From assembly GCA_016713325.1 (NCBI GenBank), contig JADJPJ010000017.1, positions 142,964-206,963 on the forward strand: DNA of 64,000 bases, given 5' to 3'. The notes under the pieces were generated by a model that did no database searches, was not told the DNA's origin, and saw only the letters and a program-made list of their open reading frames with translations. Below, piece after piece: positions 1 through 8,229 of this stretch; position 1 is the first letter of the stretch, and each line of letters starts with the position of its first letter. The position numbers and the translations under genes were made by a program. Source of the DNA: Candidatus Flexifilum affinis (GTDB taxonomy: Bacteria; Chloroflexota; Anaerolineae; Aggregatilineales; Phototrophicaceae).

Positions 1-264
1 ATCGCCGCGCCGATCGCGCCGAGTACCGCCTTCGAGTTTGGCGCGAACGTGGACGACCCGATCAAGATGTACCTGGAAGACGTGTTCACCATCCCGGCCA
101 GTCTGGCCGGCGTGTGCGGCATCAGCCTGCCGTGTGGCATGGATGCGCAGGAGCTGCCGATTGGTTTACAGCTCATCGGCGGGGCCTTCCAGGAAGCGAC
201 CATCCTGCGCGCAGCCCATGCTTACGAGCAGGCGACAGAATGGCACACCCTCGCGCCGGCGTGA
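1..264 (+). CDS. gatA: GatA C-terminal fragment (amidotransferase subunit A), 5' end outside window
   Basis: The frame is open from base 1 and ends in TGA at 262-264, so only the last 87 residues are present. They match the C-terminal end of the amidase-signature protein GatA, with the typical stretches [20 protein letters not shown], then GISLPCG and LPIGLQLIG, ending shortly after a helix with the pattern AAHAYEQAT. GatA is the glutaminase subunit of the GatCAB complex that converts Glu-tRNA(Gln) or Asp-tRNA(Asn) into the amidated forms in the cytoplasm. The Ser-Ser-Lys catalytic triad lies upstream of the window and cannot be checked. The gene ends 8 bases before the convergent regulator gene. 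Another amidase is possible, but the [15 protein letters not shown] stretch is characteristic of GatA. Confidence 0.88.
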   Translation: MAAPIAPSTAFEFGANVDDPIKMYLEDVFTIPASLAGVCGISLPCGMDAQELPIGLQLIGGAFQEATILRAAHAYEQATEWHTLAPA

Positions 265-271
265 AGGTGGG

Positions 272-3043
272 TCAGGCGGAGTTTCCCTGGAGATAGGCCG
301 CCGCCACCGCCTTCGGGTCGAGGGCCTCGCCGCGCTCGACCGCCGCGGCATAGACCTCGGGCGGGAGCGAAGTTCGCAGTTCAGTCAGCAAGTCCTGAGC
401 GTAGATCTTGTACTCGAATTCAGCCACCCGGTGGTGGTCGACCAGCGCGGACAGCTCGACGGCGCGTTCTGGGCTTCCGGTTGCCGCTTCCAGCGCCGCA
501 AGACCGTAAATGGCGCGCATGAGGGCCGGGTTTTCCCCTGATACCGGAAGGCTGGCAATTAGCTGCCGGTGCGCTGCGTCGAACTGGCCGCGCTTGATCT
601 CGACCAGTCCGAGCAGCGCCCGGCACAACTTTTCCCACGTGAGATAGTTCCCGTCCTGTGACCTTGCCACCACCGCCTCGGCGCAGCGAATCGTCTCGTC
701 ATAATCCCCTTGTCGGAAGGCGATCTGGGCTGTGTGGAAGCGCAGTTCGGTATCCATTTGTCCCGACTCGACGGTGACCAGGAGACGGCGACAGTCGGAC
801 AGGCGCGCCGCTGCTTCAGCCGGTCTGCCGGTAAGCGACAGGATGTTGGCAATAGTGGCGTTGTCTTCGAAGATGACCGGTGGTATGCCGACTTCACTGG
901 CCAGTAACCACGCTTCCTCGAGGTGCCGGAGCGCCGTTTCGTAGTCGCCCCCATGGATGGCAATCTCGGCCAGATTGGACACTGCCATCGCAATACCGGC
1001 AGGTGCACTGAGTTCGCGGAAATACGCAAGGCTCGTTCTCGTATGTTCAAGCGCCGGCTCAGAATGGCCAAGGGCAAGGTGATAAGACCCGGCGTTGAGC
1101 CGACTCGCTGCTATTCGATGTCGATTACCAGTGAGCGTCGCTTGCGCCAGTGCCGCTTCGCTGAACCTCACGGCCGAGGCAAAGTCGCCTTCCAGACCTG
1201 CAATGTACCCCTTTGTCTGCCAGCCAATGGCGATACCCCAGGCATCGCTGAGCGTCTGCCAGATCTGCAGAGATTCGTCTACCAGTCGGTGCGACTGCGG
1301 AAAATCCCTGTAGAGATCCGCCAGAACGATTGCTCGCACCCTTAGAGATGGGGCCAGTATCTCTGGGATGTTCAGTTCGCGAGCGACCGCGAGGCTCATG
1401 TCCGACCATTCGTCTGCTTCCTGCCAGCGCGCCACCTCAATGCACCGGGCGGCAAAAGTTGTCATCACCTGAACGTGCAGCGCAGGATCGTCGTCCAGGC
1501 CTAACACGTTGTGATAGAGGACCAGTCCCTGCGCGCATCGGTTTCTCATGTTGATAAATTGCGCCAGTGCGCCTTCCATGCGCTTCAGCGCTTCGGTATT
1601 GCGCCGCTCGACGGAGCGCTCCCATGCCGCGCATACGTTCTCGAAATCGGCGGCGATTTCGTCCAGGGCGACGAGCTGGCGGTCGCCGCCCTTCAGGTCG
1701 GCTTCGCGGTCGGCAACAAAGGACGCGAAGTAGTCGGCATGCGCGTCGTGCGCCAGGTCCGTCTCGTTGGCCGTTGCCAACCGCTCGACGGCGTACTGGC
1801 GCAGCAGCCCATGCATGTCGTAGCGTCCGCCTGGCGTTCGTGTCAGCACGGACTTGTTGACCAATGCCTGCAGGACGGGCAGGCGAACGCCGGTCACAGC
1901 CTGAGCGGCCTGCCGTGCGCAGCCGCCCCGAAAGACCGACAGTCGTGCGAAGGCGGATCGCTCGGCCTCGCTGAGCCGCTGCCAGGTTGGCTCGAAGACG
2001 GCGCGAATGCTCCACTGTCGGCGCGGAGCGTCGCGCATCTCGGCGGTCAGAAAATCCAGGCTGGCAGCGATCTCGTCGGCGATCTCCGGCAGCGATAGGA
2101 CTTCCACCCAGGCCGCCGCCAGCAGGAGGGCCAGCGGCATCCCTTCCACCATCCGGCAGATTCGCGCCAGAGCCGAGTGGTCTGCATCGTGCAGGGCGAA
2201 ATCGGCGCGCGCCCGCCTCGCCGCAAAGGTGAACAGGCGGGCGGCGTCGTAGTCGAGTTGATCGGCGATGGGCAGCCCGCCCAGAGGGTAGACGGTCTCG
2301 GCGTTCAGGTTGAGCGTCTGGCGCGAGGTGACCAGCGCCTGAACACCCGGCGCGGCTCCGAGCAGGTCTGTGATGTGATTTGCGCCGTCGAGCAGATGCT
2401 CGAAGTTGTCCAGGATCAGCAGCAGCCGCTTCTCGCGGAAAAAATCCTGAAGCTGCTGGTGTGGTGCGCGACTGCCGCTCTGGAAGGTGAAGCCCACAGC
2501 CTCGGCAATGGCCCAGAGGATAGCCTCCGGCGTTTCGACCGGCTGGAGCGGGACGAAGTACACGCCATCGGAGAACGGCGACCCCTGCAAGCCAAAAGCC
2601 TCCGGCTCGACCAGCCGCCAGCCGATCTCCAACGCCAGCCGCGTCTTGCCCATCCCGCCGGGGCCGAGCAGGGTCACCAGCCGTACATTCGGGTTCGACA
2701 GCAGGGCGACGATGGCCTCAATCTCGCCCGTCCGCCCGATGAACGGCGTTGTCTGCACGGGCAGGCTGTAGCGTGGTCGGCCCGCCGGCGTCCGTTCGAC
2801 CTCCAGCAGACCCAGGGCACGGGCCCTCGCCACGGCCTGACGGCGCTTCTGGCCGGACTCGATGATGCCGAGCTTGCTGTAAAGCTGCTTGGCATACCAT
2901 TTGACGGTCTCAGGGGCGAGGACGAGTTGGGAGGCGATGGCGTTCAGAGACAGATCGCCGGCCAGCAGTCGCAGAATATCGACCTCACGCTTGGTGAGGG
3001 GGTCCACCAGGGCGACTGGCGAACGCAGATCCTCATCTTCCAT
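272..3043 (-). CDS. LuxR-type HTH / NB-ARC ATPase / TPR transcriptional regulator
   Basis: The 923-residue protein has an N-terminal LuxR-type helix-turn-helix (about residues 13-75; LTKREVDILRLLAGD, then ETVKWYAKQLYSKLG). A STAND/NB-ARC ATPase follows, with FIGR near residue 101, Walker A GPGGMGKT at about 127-134, Walker B LLLILDNFEHLL near 210 and the sensor stretch VTSRQTLNL. The C-terminal half is helical TPR-like repeat, rich in A, L, E and R. Such proteins are MalT/AfsR-like switches in which ligand or partner binding to the repeats drives nucleotide exchange and DNA binding; the ligand here is unknown. Unusually, the HTH is N-terminal, as it also is in the related broken gene at 40.3-43.8 kb. 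It starts with ATG and is convergent with gatA. The frame is intact throughout. Confidence 0.85.
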   Translation of the reverse strand: MEDEDLRSPVALVDPLTKREVDILRLLAGDLSLNAIASQLVLAPETVKWYAKQLYSKLGIIESGQKRRQAVARARALGLLEVERTPAGRPRYSLPVQTTPFIGRTGEIEAIVALLSNPNVRLVTLLGPGGMGKTRLALEIGWRLVEPEAFGLQGSPFSDGVYFVPLQPVETPEAILWAIAEAVGFTFQSGSRAPHQQLQDFFREKRLLLILDNFEHLLDGANHITDLLGAAPGVQALVTSRQTLNLNAETVYPLGGLPIADQLDYDAARLFTFAARRARADFALHDADHSALARICRMVEGMPLALLLAAAWVEVLSLPEIADEIAASLDFLTAEMRDAPRRQWSIRAVFEPTWQRLSEAERSAFARLSVFRGGCARQAAQAVTGVRLPVLQALVNKSVLTRTPGGRYDMHGLLRQYAVERLATANETDLAHDAHADYFASFVADREADLKGGDRQLVALDEIAADFENVCAAWERSVERRNTEALKRMEGALAQFINMRNRCAQGLVLYHNVLGLDDDPALHVQVMTTFAARCIEVARWQEADEWSDMSLAVARELNIPEILAPSLRVRAIVLADLYRDFPQSHRLVDESLQIWQTLSDAWGIAIGWQTKGYIAGLEGDFASAVRFSEAALAQATLTGNRHRIAASRLNAGSYHLALGHSEPALEHTRTSLAYFRELSAPAGIAMAVSNLAEIAIHGGDYETALRHLEEAWLLASEVGIPPVIFEDNATIANILSLTGRPAEAAARLSDCRRLLVTVESGQMDTELRFHTAQIAFRQGDYDETIRCAEAVVARSQDGNYLTWEKLCRALLGLVEIKRGQFDAAHRQLIASLPVSGENPALMRAIYGLAALEAATGSPERAVELSALVDHHRVAEFEYKIYAQDLLTELRTSLPPEVYAAAVERGEALDPKAVAAAYLQGNSA

Positions 3044-3130
3044 CGACCGAACTCCTGCCTGCGACGAACAGAACTATGAGATGCGGAAGAGGGTGTTATC
3101 TTATATTTGATTATAACAAGAATCTATGCC

Positions 3131-3808
3131 TCAGGACGAATGCTCGCGATAGTAGCGCGCCCATTCAGCTGCGAAATCGTCGTTGGGCAAGGCCTCAGCG
3201 GCCACGACCATTTCCGGGCCGCGGTCGGGGAGTTCGGCCACCATGGCCGGCGGCAGGTCCTCGAAGACTTTCTGCACGAAATAGACCATTTCGTTGACCT
3301 GCAGGGCTGCGTTGACGCGATGCCCGAGCAGGGAACAGACGTACATAGCAGCGATCAGAACCCCCAGCACCGGCGCGTCCCAGGGCATGAAGACGACAAT
3401 CGACGTGAAGAAGGTGGGCAGCGCCAGCGCGCCGAAGAAGGACAGCCGGTACATGCGCGCATCCAGGCGCACCAGTGTGACGATGCTCGATCCCTGAACC
3501 GTGGTAAATGAGCCGTTGAGATAGGCGGATACGGGCGTTCGCTGGCGGCGCCGTCCCCAGAGCGGCCGGTTGTCGCTGGTGATCTTGAAGCCGTCTCCTT
3601 TGGGCATGATGTAGTAGCGCCGACCCTCGACGAACAGATCGCGCAGGTGCAGGCGCGCGGTGCTCGGGCGGGCGCCGTCGCTCAGCGTGCGCAGACACTC
3701 TTCGCTGGAGGCACCGACCGCCAGCGAAACAGGGGGATACAGACGCCAAAGGGCGTTCCAGAGAAAACGGTTGAGGTCGGCCCGGCTTTTGTGACGGTTG
3801 GTCGACAT
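3131..3808 (-). CDS. Hypothetical membrane protein with two central TM segments
   Basis: A 225-residue protein I do not recognise. The first 110 residues are soluble and basic, with a short stretch (YIMPKGDGFKITS, then LWGRRRQRTP) that resembles a small beta-rich domain. Two adjacent hydrophobic segments follow at about residues 120-165 (LSFFGALALPTFFTSIVVFM and VLGVLIAAMYVCSLLG), then an acidic helical tail of about 60 residues. This suggests a membrane hairpin with both soluble parts on the same side. The start is ATG at 3808, only 39 bases downstream of the next gene's stop (3848, same strand), so it may be co-transcribed with the oxidoreductase and DnaJ-domain genes. Codon use resembles the neighbours. 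Confidence 0.6.
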   Translation of the reverse strand: MSTNRHKSRADLNRFLWNALWRLYPPVSLAVGASSEECLRTLSDGARPSTARLHLRDLFVEGRRYYIMPKGDGFKITSDNRPLWGRRRQRTPVSAYLNGSFTTVQGSSIVTLVRLDARMYRLSFFGALALPTFFTSIVVFMPWDAPVLGVLIAAMYVCSLLGHRVNAALQVNEMVYFVQKVFEDLPPAMVAELPDRGPEMVVAAEALPNDDFAAEWARYYREHSS

Positions 3809-3847
3809 CGCAGGGTTTCCCTCGATGAGCGGCGGCGCGAACGACTG

Positions 3848-4456
3848 CTAGCCTGCGTGCTTTTTGCTGCGTGGTGCGCGCAATTGCAGTAGGGCCAGCA
3901 GAAGTGCGGTGCTGATTCCGACGGCCGCGACCGGGATCACCCAACGGGCATCCACGGGCACGGGCGGCAGCTTGACTTCCCCTGCGCGCGGGACGATACG
4001 CACGATGGTGAAGTTATCGGTGACCTCGTGCAGGCTGCGCGAATCGATCGACTCGCGGGCGCTGATTCGCGCGATGATGCTGTCGTAGATGCTCGGGGCG
4101 CGCCGGCGAAAGAGATGCAGCACACGCAGCGCCTCGCCGGAATTGGTGACCTGCTCGGCGGTCGCGGCGCGGACTCTCCCCCCCTGCTGGATCGTCACTT
4201 CCGGACACTTCAGGAGGTTGCGATACCAGTGCGGGCGGTCGCCCCACACCGAGACAAGATAGATCTTGCTGCCGTGCTGCCGGTATTCGATGGCCGTGTG
4301 ACGCGGCAGGCCGCTGCTGCGCCCGCGCGTCGTCAGCACCATGATCTGCATGGCGTCGAGGAGCCCGCCCAGCCCCATGCGGTATCCCAGAATGGGCAGA
4401 CGGAGAAGCTTTCGAAGAAAGCCCGCGGGATACGGAAAGGATATGTCTGTCGTCAT
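3848..4456 (-). CDS. Nitroreductase-family deazaflavin (F420)-dependent oxidoreductase, DDN-like, membrane-tailed
   Basis: The 202-residue protein has the split-barrel fold signature of the DUF385/DDN family: VLTTRGRSSGLPRHTAIEY, followed by YLVSVWGDRPHWYRNLL, CPEVTIQQGGR and a helix around IYDSII. Family members reduce substrates with F420H2, or bind other flavins or haem. An unusual addition is a C-terminal hydrophobic helix (VIPVAAVGISTALLLALLQL) followed by a basic tail, so the enzyme is probably anchored to the inner face of the membrane. I chose ATG 4456 because the longer reading starts at TTG 4468, inside the stop of the upstream DnaJ-domain gene. The five-base gap to that stop suggests translational coupling. 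The substrate cannot be inferred. Confidence 0.75.
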   Translation of the reverse strand: MTTDISFPYPAGFLRKLLRLPILGYRMGLGGLLDAMQIMVLTTRGRSSGLPRHTAIEYRQHGSKIYLVSVWGDRPHWYRNLLKCPEVTIQQGGRVRAATAEQVTNSGEALRVLHLFRRRAPSIYDSIIARISARESIDSRSLHEVTDNFTIVRIVPRAGEVKLPPVPVDARWVIPVAAVGISTALLLALLQLRAPRSKKHAG

Positions 4457-4461
4457 GAAGG

Positions 4462-5352
4462 TTACCAACCGTTTGCCACTTTGATCCTATTGTACGCATC
4501 CAGCAGCATTTTGAAGCGTTTTTCGGCTTCCGCCTTGGGGAGCTTGCTGACATCCGGATGAACCTCGCGCGCCAACCGTCGAAAGGCCGCTTTGACTTCG
4601 TCCCCGGTCGCGGCACGGGTCAGGCCCATGAGCGAGTACGAACGATCGAGTTCGGTCTCCCTGGGGAGCGGCGGCGGCTCGGCCGGAGTCTGATAGCCCT
4701 GCGCGCCATTCGTCTGCCATCCCGGCTGGCTCCAGGTATAGTATGGATGTTCTTCCGGTTCAGACCGGCCCTGCGCGACGTTTTCGCTGCGCTGCTTTTC
4801 GCGTCGGAAGGCGTCACGGCCAATCGTGTAGTCGGCATCCTTCCAGAACGCTTCACTGCCGAAGTTGGCCACCATCCAGTTGCCCTTCAGCGAGAGCGGC
4901 TGATGCACCCACACGCGGTAGAAGGGCAGGTTGCGGATGACTACATCTGGGCCGTACCAGATCTCCCGTTCGTCGCCCCTCGCCATGAACGCGCGAAAAT
5001 GCACCTGGCCGATGCGCGGCGTGTTGTTCGTCGTCATGCGGTAAGTGTACAACCGATCACGGTAGAGGGCGTGCAGACCGACCAGCGCTTCGTCAGGCGC
5101 CGTCGTGGCCCCATCCCCCGGGACGAATTGTGCGTCGGTGATGAACAATGTCCCGATACCGACGCGGGTGTTGTCCTGCAAAATTCGCTTCATCAGCCGA
5201 ACCTTGGGTGCGCCTTCCAGCAGGTGCACGTGCACCATTCCGCTCGTCCACGTCGTGGCGACGAGCATGCCGGCCGTATCGAGCGTGACATTACGCACGC
5301 TGTCGATCTGGCTGAGCTGGGTTTTGAGCCACGCTTTGACGCGCTGGAGCAT
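4462..5352 (-). CDS. J-domain (DnaJ-like) protein with novel N-terminal region
   Basis: The 296-residue protein ends in a clear J-domain: LDRSYSLMGLTRAATGDEVK, the AFRRLAREVHPDVSK helix with the diagnostic HPD motif, and a closing helix AYNRIKV at the very C terminus. J-domains stimulate Hsp70/DnaK ATPase. The first about 225 residues are not recognised; they contain several beta-rich stretches and a Pro/Glu-rich linker just before the J-domain. There is no zinc-finger or substrate-binding CTD of true DnaJ, so this is a specialised co-chaperone. I prefer ATG 5352 over a TTG 36 bases further upstream. It is divergent from the sugar-binding protein gene and probably heads a small operon with the next two genes. 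Confidence 0.75.
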   Translation of the reverse strand: MLQRVKAWLKTQLSQIDSVRNVTLDTAGMLVATTWTSGMVHVHLLEGAPKVRLMKRILQDNTRVGIGTLFITDAQFVPGDGATTAPDEALVGLHALYRDRLYTYRMTTNNTPRIGQVHFRAFMARGDEREIWYGPDVVIRNLPFYRVWVHQPLSLKGNWMVANFGSEAFWKDADYTIGRDAFRREKQRSENVAQGRSEPEEHPYYTWSQPGWQTNGAQGYQTPAEPPPLPRETELDRSYSLMGLTRAATGDEVKAAFRRLAREVHPDVSKLPKAEAEKRFKMLLDAYNRIKVANGW

Positions 5353-5509
5353 GATAGCCTGTCGGTGGTTCGCCTGAAAGATCGACAATACAGCTTATTG
5401 TACAGCCAACTATGACGCGCCGGCGGGAGATTTGCGCCCTAAAGATGGGGTGCTCATGCTTTCCTAAGCGTTCGAGTCACTCAAGAGTCGGATCGCAAGA
5501 GCGGATCCT

Positions 5510-5537
5510 TTGTCAAGCGTAAATTCGTGCATAATAA
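5510..5537 (+). promoter_or_regulatory. Putative sigma-70-type promoter for the ABC importer
   Basis: TTGTCA at 5510-5515 and TAATAA at 5532-5537 are separated by 16 bases in an A/T-rich pocket of otherwise GC-rich DNA, about 110 bases upstream of the binding-protein start. The match to consensus is moderate and no operator could be identified. Confidence 0.4.
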
Positions 5538-5648
5538 ACAAATGCCCCATCCAGATTTGCGCGAACAAGGTGATTACGTTACGATTTTAAAGGGTTCTCA
5601 CTTACTCAAAGCTTGAGACTCAACTTCATACAAGTAAGGAGATATTCA

Positions 5649-7004
5649 ATGAAGCGCGGATTGACCTTAGCTCTTGTGGCTATCCTCCTGCTGAGCGTGA
5701 TGAGCGTCAGCATGGTGGGCGCCCAGGCAGCCGGCTGTCCAGAGGGTCTGTTCTCCCTGATGAGCGCCGAGCTCGAATCGGCGTGCGCGGGTGAGCTGGC
5801 CGGGACGGTCGTGACGATGTTCGGACCCTTCACCGACGAAGACGAAGTGAAGTTCAATACCTCCGTCGCGGAGTTTGAAGGCTGGACTGGCATCGACATT
5901 CAGTACACCGGCTCGAAGGAATTCGAAGCAGTGGTTCGCCCGACCGTCGAGAGCGGCGCGTCCCCCGACATCATCGATTTCCCGCAGCCAGGTGCCCTTC
6001 GGAGCCTGGTCGATGGCGGCTACATCGTTGACGTCAGTACTTTCCTGAATGCCGAATGGATGGAACAGAACTACCTCGAGAGCTGGCGTGACATGGCGCA
6101 GATGGGCGGCATCACTGCCGGCATCTGGGCGCGTTTCAACGCCAAGAGCCTGGTGTGGTACCCCAAGGCAGCCTTCGAGGCGGCCGGTTATGAAATCCCG
6201 ACCACGTGGGATGAGCTGATCGCCCTGTCCGATCTGATCGTCGCTGACGGCGGCTCGCCCTGGTGCGTCGGCATCGAGTCCGGCGCTGCCACCGGCTGGC
6301 CCGCGACCGACTGGATGGAAGAATTCATGCTGCGCACGACCTCGCTGGAGAACTACGACGCCTGGTCGTTCCCCGCGGATCTCGACAGCCGTCTGCCGTT
6401 CACTTCGCCGGAAGTCAAGGCTGCCGCCGAGCAGCTGGGTGAACTGTGGTTTGCCGAGAACTACGTCCTGGGCGGCCGTCAGGCCATCGCCGGCACGTTC
6501 TTCGGCGATGCCCCGCGTCCGATGTTCGACAACCCGCCCGGCTGCTACATGCACAAGCAGGGCAACTTCATCACCAGCTTCTTCCCCGAGGGTGTGGTGG
6601 CCGGTGAAGACTATGGCGTCTTCTACCTGCCTGGTATTGACCCTGAGTATGGCAGCCCCTTCCTGGTCGCTGGCGACATCTACGCCATGGTCAACGATCG
6701 TCCGGAAGTGCGCGCCGTCATGGACTTCTTCACCCGCGGCGAGTCGCTGAAGGCGTGGTTGGCCACCGGTGGCGCGCTGTCCCCGCACAACGACACTCCG
6801 CTGGAGTGGTACGGCAGCGAACTGGAACGTGAGATCGCTTCGCTCGTGGCCGGCGCCACCAGCGTGCGCTTCGACGGTTCCGACCTGCAGCCGGGCGCGG
6901 TTGGCTCCGGCTCGTTCTGGAAGGGCATGACCGACTGGATAAGCGGCACGGTGGACCTGGACACTGCGCTCGCCGAGATTGACGCCGCCTGGCCGACGGA
7001 ATAA
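5649..7004 (+). CDS. Carbohydrate ABC transporter, extracellular substrate-binding protein
   Basis: The 451-residue protein begins with a signal peptide (KRGLTLALVAILLLSV then MVGAQAAG). A cysteine directly after AQAAG makes a lipoprotein anchor possible, though the lipobox is poor. The mature part is a family-1 solute-binding fold: GWTGIDIQYTGS, ASPDIIDFPQPG, FEAAGYEIPTTWDELIALSD, then FLVAGDIYAMVNDRPEVRAV. These proteins deliver oligosaccharides or alpha-glucosides to MalFG-like permeases at the outer face of the membrane. The start is set by TAAGGAGA at 5635-5642, seven bases from ATG 5649. Two permease genes follow on the same strand and no ATPase gene is present. The GH13 glucosidase at 30.1 kb may use the imported sugar, but that link is inference. 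Confidence 0.9.
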   Translation: MKRGLTLALVAILLLSVMSVSMVGAQAAGCPEGLFSLMSAELESACAGELAGTVVTMFGPFTDEDEVKFNTSVAEFEGWTGIDIQYTGSKEFEAVVRPTVESGASPDIIDFPQPGALRSLVDGGYIVDVSTFLNAEWMEQNYLESWRDMAQMGGITAGIWARFNAKSLVWYPKAAFEAAGYEIPTTWDELIALSDLIVADGGSPWCVGIESGAATGWPATDWMEEFMLRTTSLENYDAWSFPADLDSRLPFTSPEVKAAAEQLGELWFAENYVLGGRQAIAGTFFGDAPRPMFDNPPGCYMHKQGNFITSFFPEGVVAGEDYGVFYLPGIDPEYGSPFLVAGDIYAMVNDRPEVRAVMDFFTRGESLKAWLATGGALSPHNDTPLEWYGSELEREIASLVAGATSVRFDGSDLQPGAVGSGSFWKGMTDWISGTVDLDTALAEIDAAWPTE

Positions 7005-7059
7005 GCTTCGCTCCGACAAAGAGCAAGTGACTCTCGTTCGCCGAGTGTCTCAGTAAACG

Positions 7060-7094
7060 CGCAGGGCAGCCCGAAAGGTTGCCCTGCGTTGTTT
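7060..7094 (+). terminator. Intra-operon hairpin, probable partial terminator after the binding-protein gene
   Basis: Arms 7060-7071 (CGCAGGGCAGCC) and 7077-7088 (GGTTGCCCTGCG) pair over 12 bp with one G-U and a CGAAA loop, followed by TTGTTT. Lying between the binding-protein gene and the first permease gene, it could let the binding protein be made in excess over the permeases, a common arrangement in ABC importers. Confidence 0.7.
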
Positions 7095-7135
7095 AGGGTA
7101 AAGATGATTCACTATTGCAGACAGAAGGCAGGGTT

Positions 7136-8218
7136 ATGGAAAACATCAAGACCCGAAGCGACGATCAGTTCAGCCCCGCTGACCTCGGGATTGCCGCACT
7201 GCTGGTGCTGGCGACATTTGCCTTTCTTTATGTGGGGTTTGTGTTTCTGCGTGACAGCGGCATCTCTCAGATCCTGACTGCCATCCTGGCCATCGTCTGG
7301 GGCGTGGGTGGTGTGGCCACGCTCTATTTTGTCGGCAACCAGTTCATCGAAAAGCTGCCGCACAACTGGACAGTGCGCTTGCAGCCGTTCCTGTTTGTCG
7401 GCCCGGCGGTTGCGCTGCTGGCCTGGTACCTGGCGGTGCCGACGGTGCGTACCTTTGCGCTCAGTCTGTTCAACGCCAACTCGTCCCGTTTTGTCGGGCT
7501 GGAAAACTATCAGGCGGTGTTCACCGAGCGCATCATGCTCGAGGCGCTGAGCAACAACCTGCTCTGGATGATCGTCGGCACGACGCTCACGGTCGGATTT
7601 GGCCTGCTGATCGCCATCCTGGCCGATCGCAGCAGCTTCGAGCGGGCGGCCAAGTCGCTAATCTTCCTGCCAATGGCGATCTCCATGGTCGGCGCAGGTG
7701 TGATCTGGAAGTTTGTCTTTGACTTCAATCCGAACATTGGCCTGGTCAACTCGATTGTCACCGGGCTGGGAGGCCAGCAGCAGGCCTGGCTGACCCTGGT
7801 CCAACCGTGGAACAACCTGTTTCTGATCATCGTGATGGTCTGGCTGCAAACCGGCTATGCCATGGTGCTGATTTCAGCGGCGATCAAGGGCATCCCTGAT
7901 GAACTGCTGGAGGCGGCTCGCGTTGACGGCGCAGGGGAGATCCTGATCTTCGTCCGTATCATCATCCCGAATATCGCTGGTACTCTGCTGACTGTCATTA
8001 CCACCATCGTCATCTTCACGCTGAAGATCTTCGACATCGTCATGGTCATGACTGGCGGCCAGTTTGGCACCGAGGTCATCGGCGTGCGCTTTTACCGGGA
8101 GATGTGGACCAATGGCAATGCCGGCTACGGCTCGGCGATCGCTATTGTGCTGCTGATCGCGGTGGTCCCGGTGATGCTGTACAACCTGCGCGAGTTCAGC
8201 AAGCGCCGCGCCTTCTAA
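7136..8218 (+). CDS. Carbohydrate ABC transporter permease, MalF/UgpA-like
   Basis: The 360-residue inner-membrane protein has about eight hydrophobic segments: two at the N terminus (IAALLVLATFAFLYVGFVFL and ILTAILAIVWGVGGVATLYF) followed by the core permease. The cytoplasmic EAA loop that docks the ATPase is clear: EAARVDGAGEILIFVRIIIP. With its partner at 8230 it forms the translocation channel for the sugar delivered by the preceding binding protein. The start is ATG 7136; the N-terminal hydrophobic pair is longer than in MalF-like permeases that begin directly at the first core helix. It ends 11 bases before the second permease start, with that gene's ribosome site overlapping the stop. 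Confidence 0.88.
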   Translation: MENIKTRSDDQFSPADLGIAALLVLATFAFLYVGFVFLRDSGISQILTAILAIVWGVGGVATLYFVGNQFIEKLPHNWTVRLQPFLFVGPAVALLAWYLAVPTVRTFALSLFNANSSRFVGLENYQAVFTERIMLEALSNNLLWMIVGTTLTVGFGLLIAILADRSSFERAAKSLIFLPMAISMVGAGVIWKFVFDFNPNIGLVNSIVTGLGGQQQAWLTLVQPWNNLFLIIVMVWLQTGYAMVLISAAIKGIPDELLEAARVDGAGEILIFVRIIIPNIAGTLLTVITTIVIFTLKIFDIVMVMTGGQFGTEVIGVRFYREMWTNGNAGYGSAIAIVLLIAVVPVMLYNLREFSKRRAF

Positions 8219-8229
8219 GGGGGCACATC

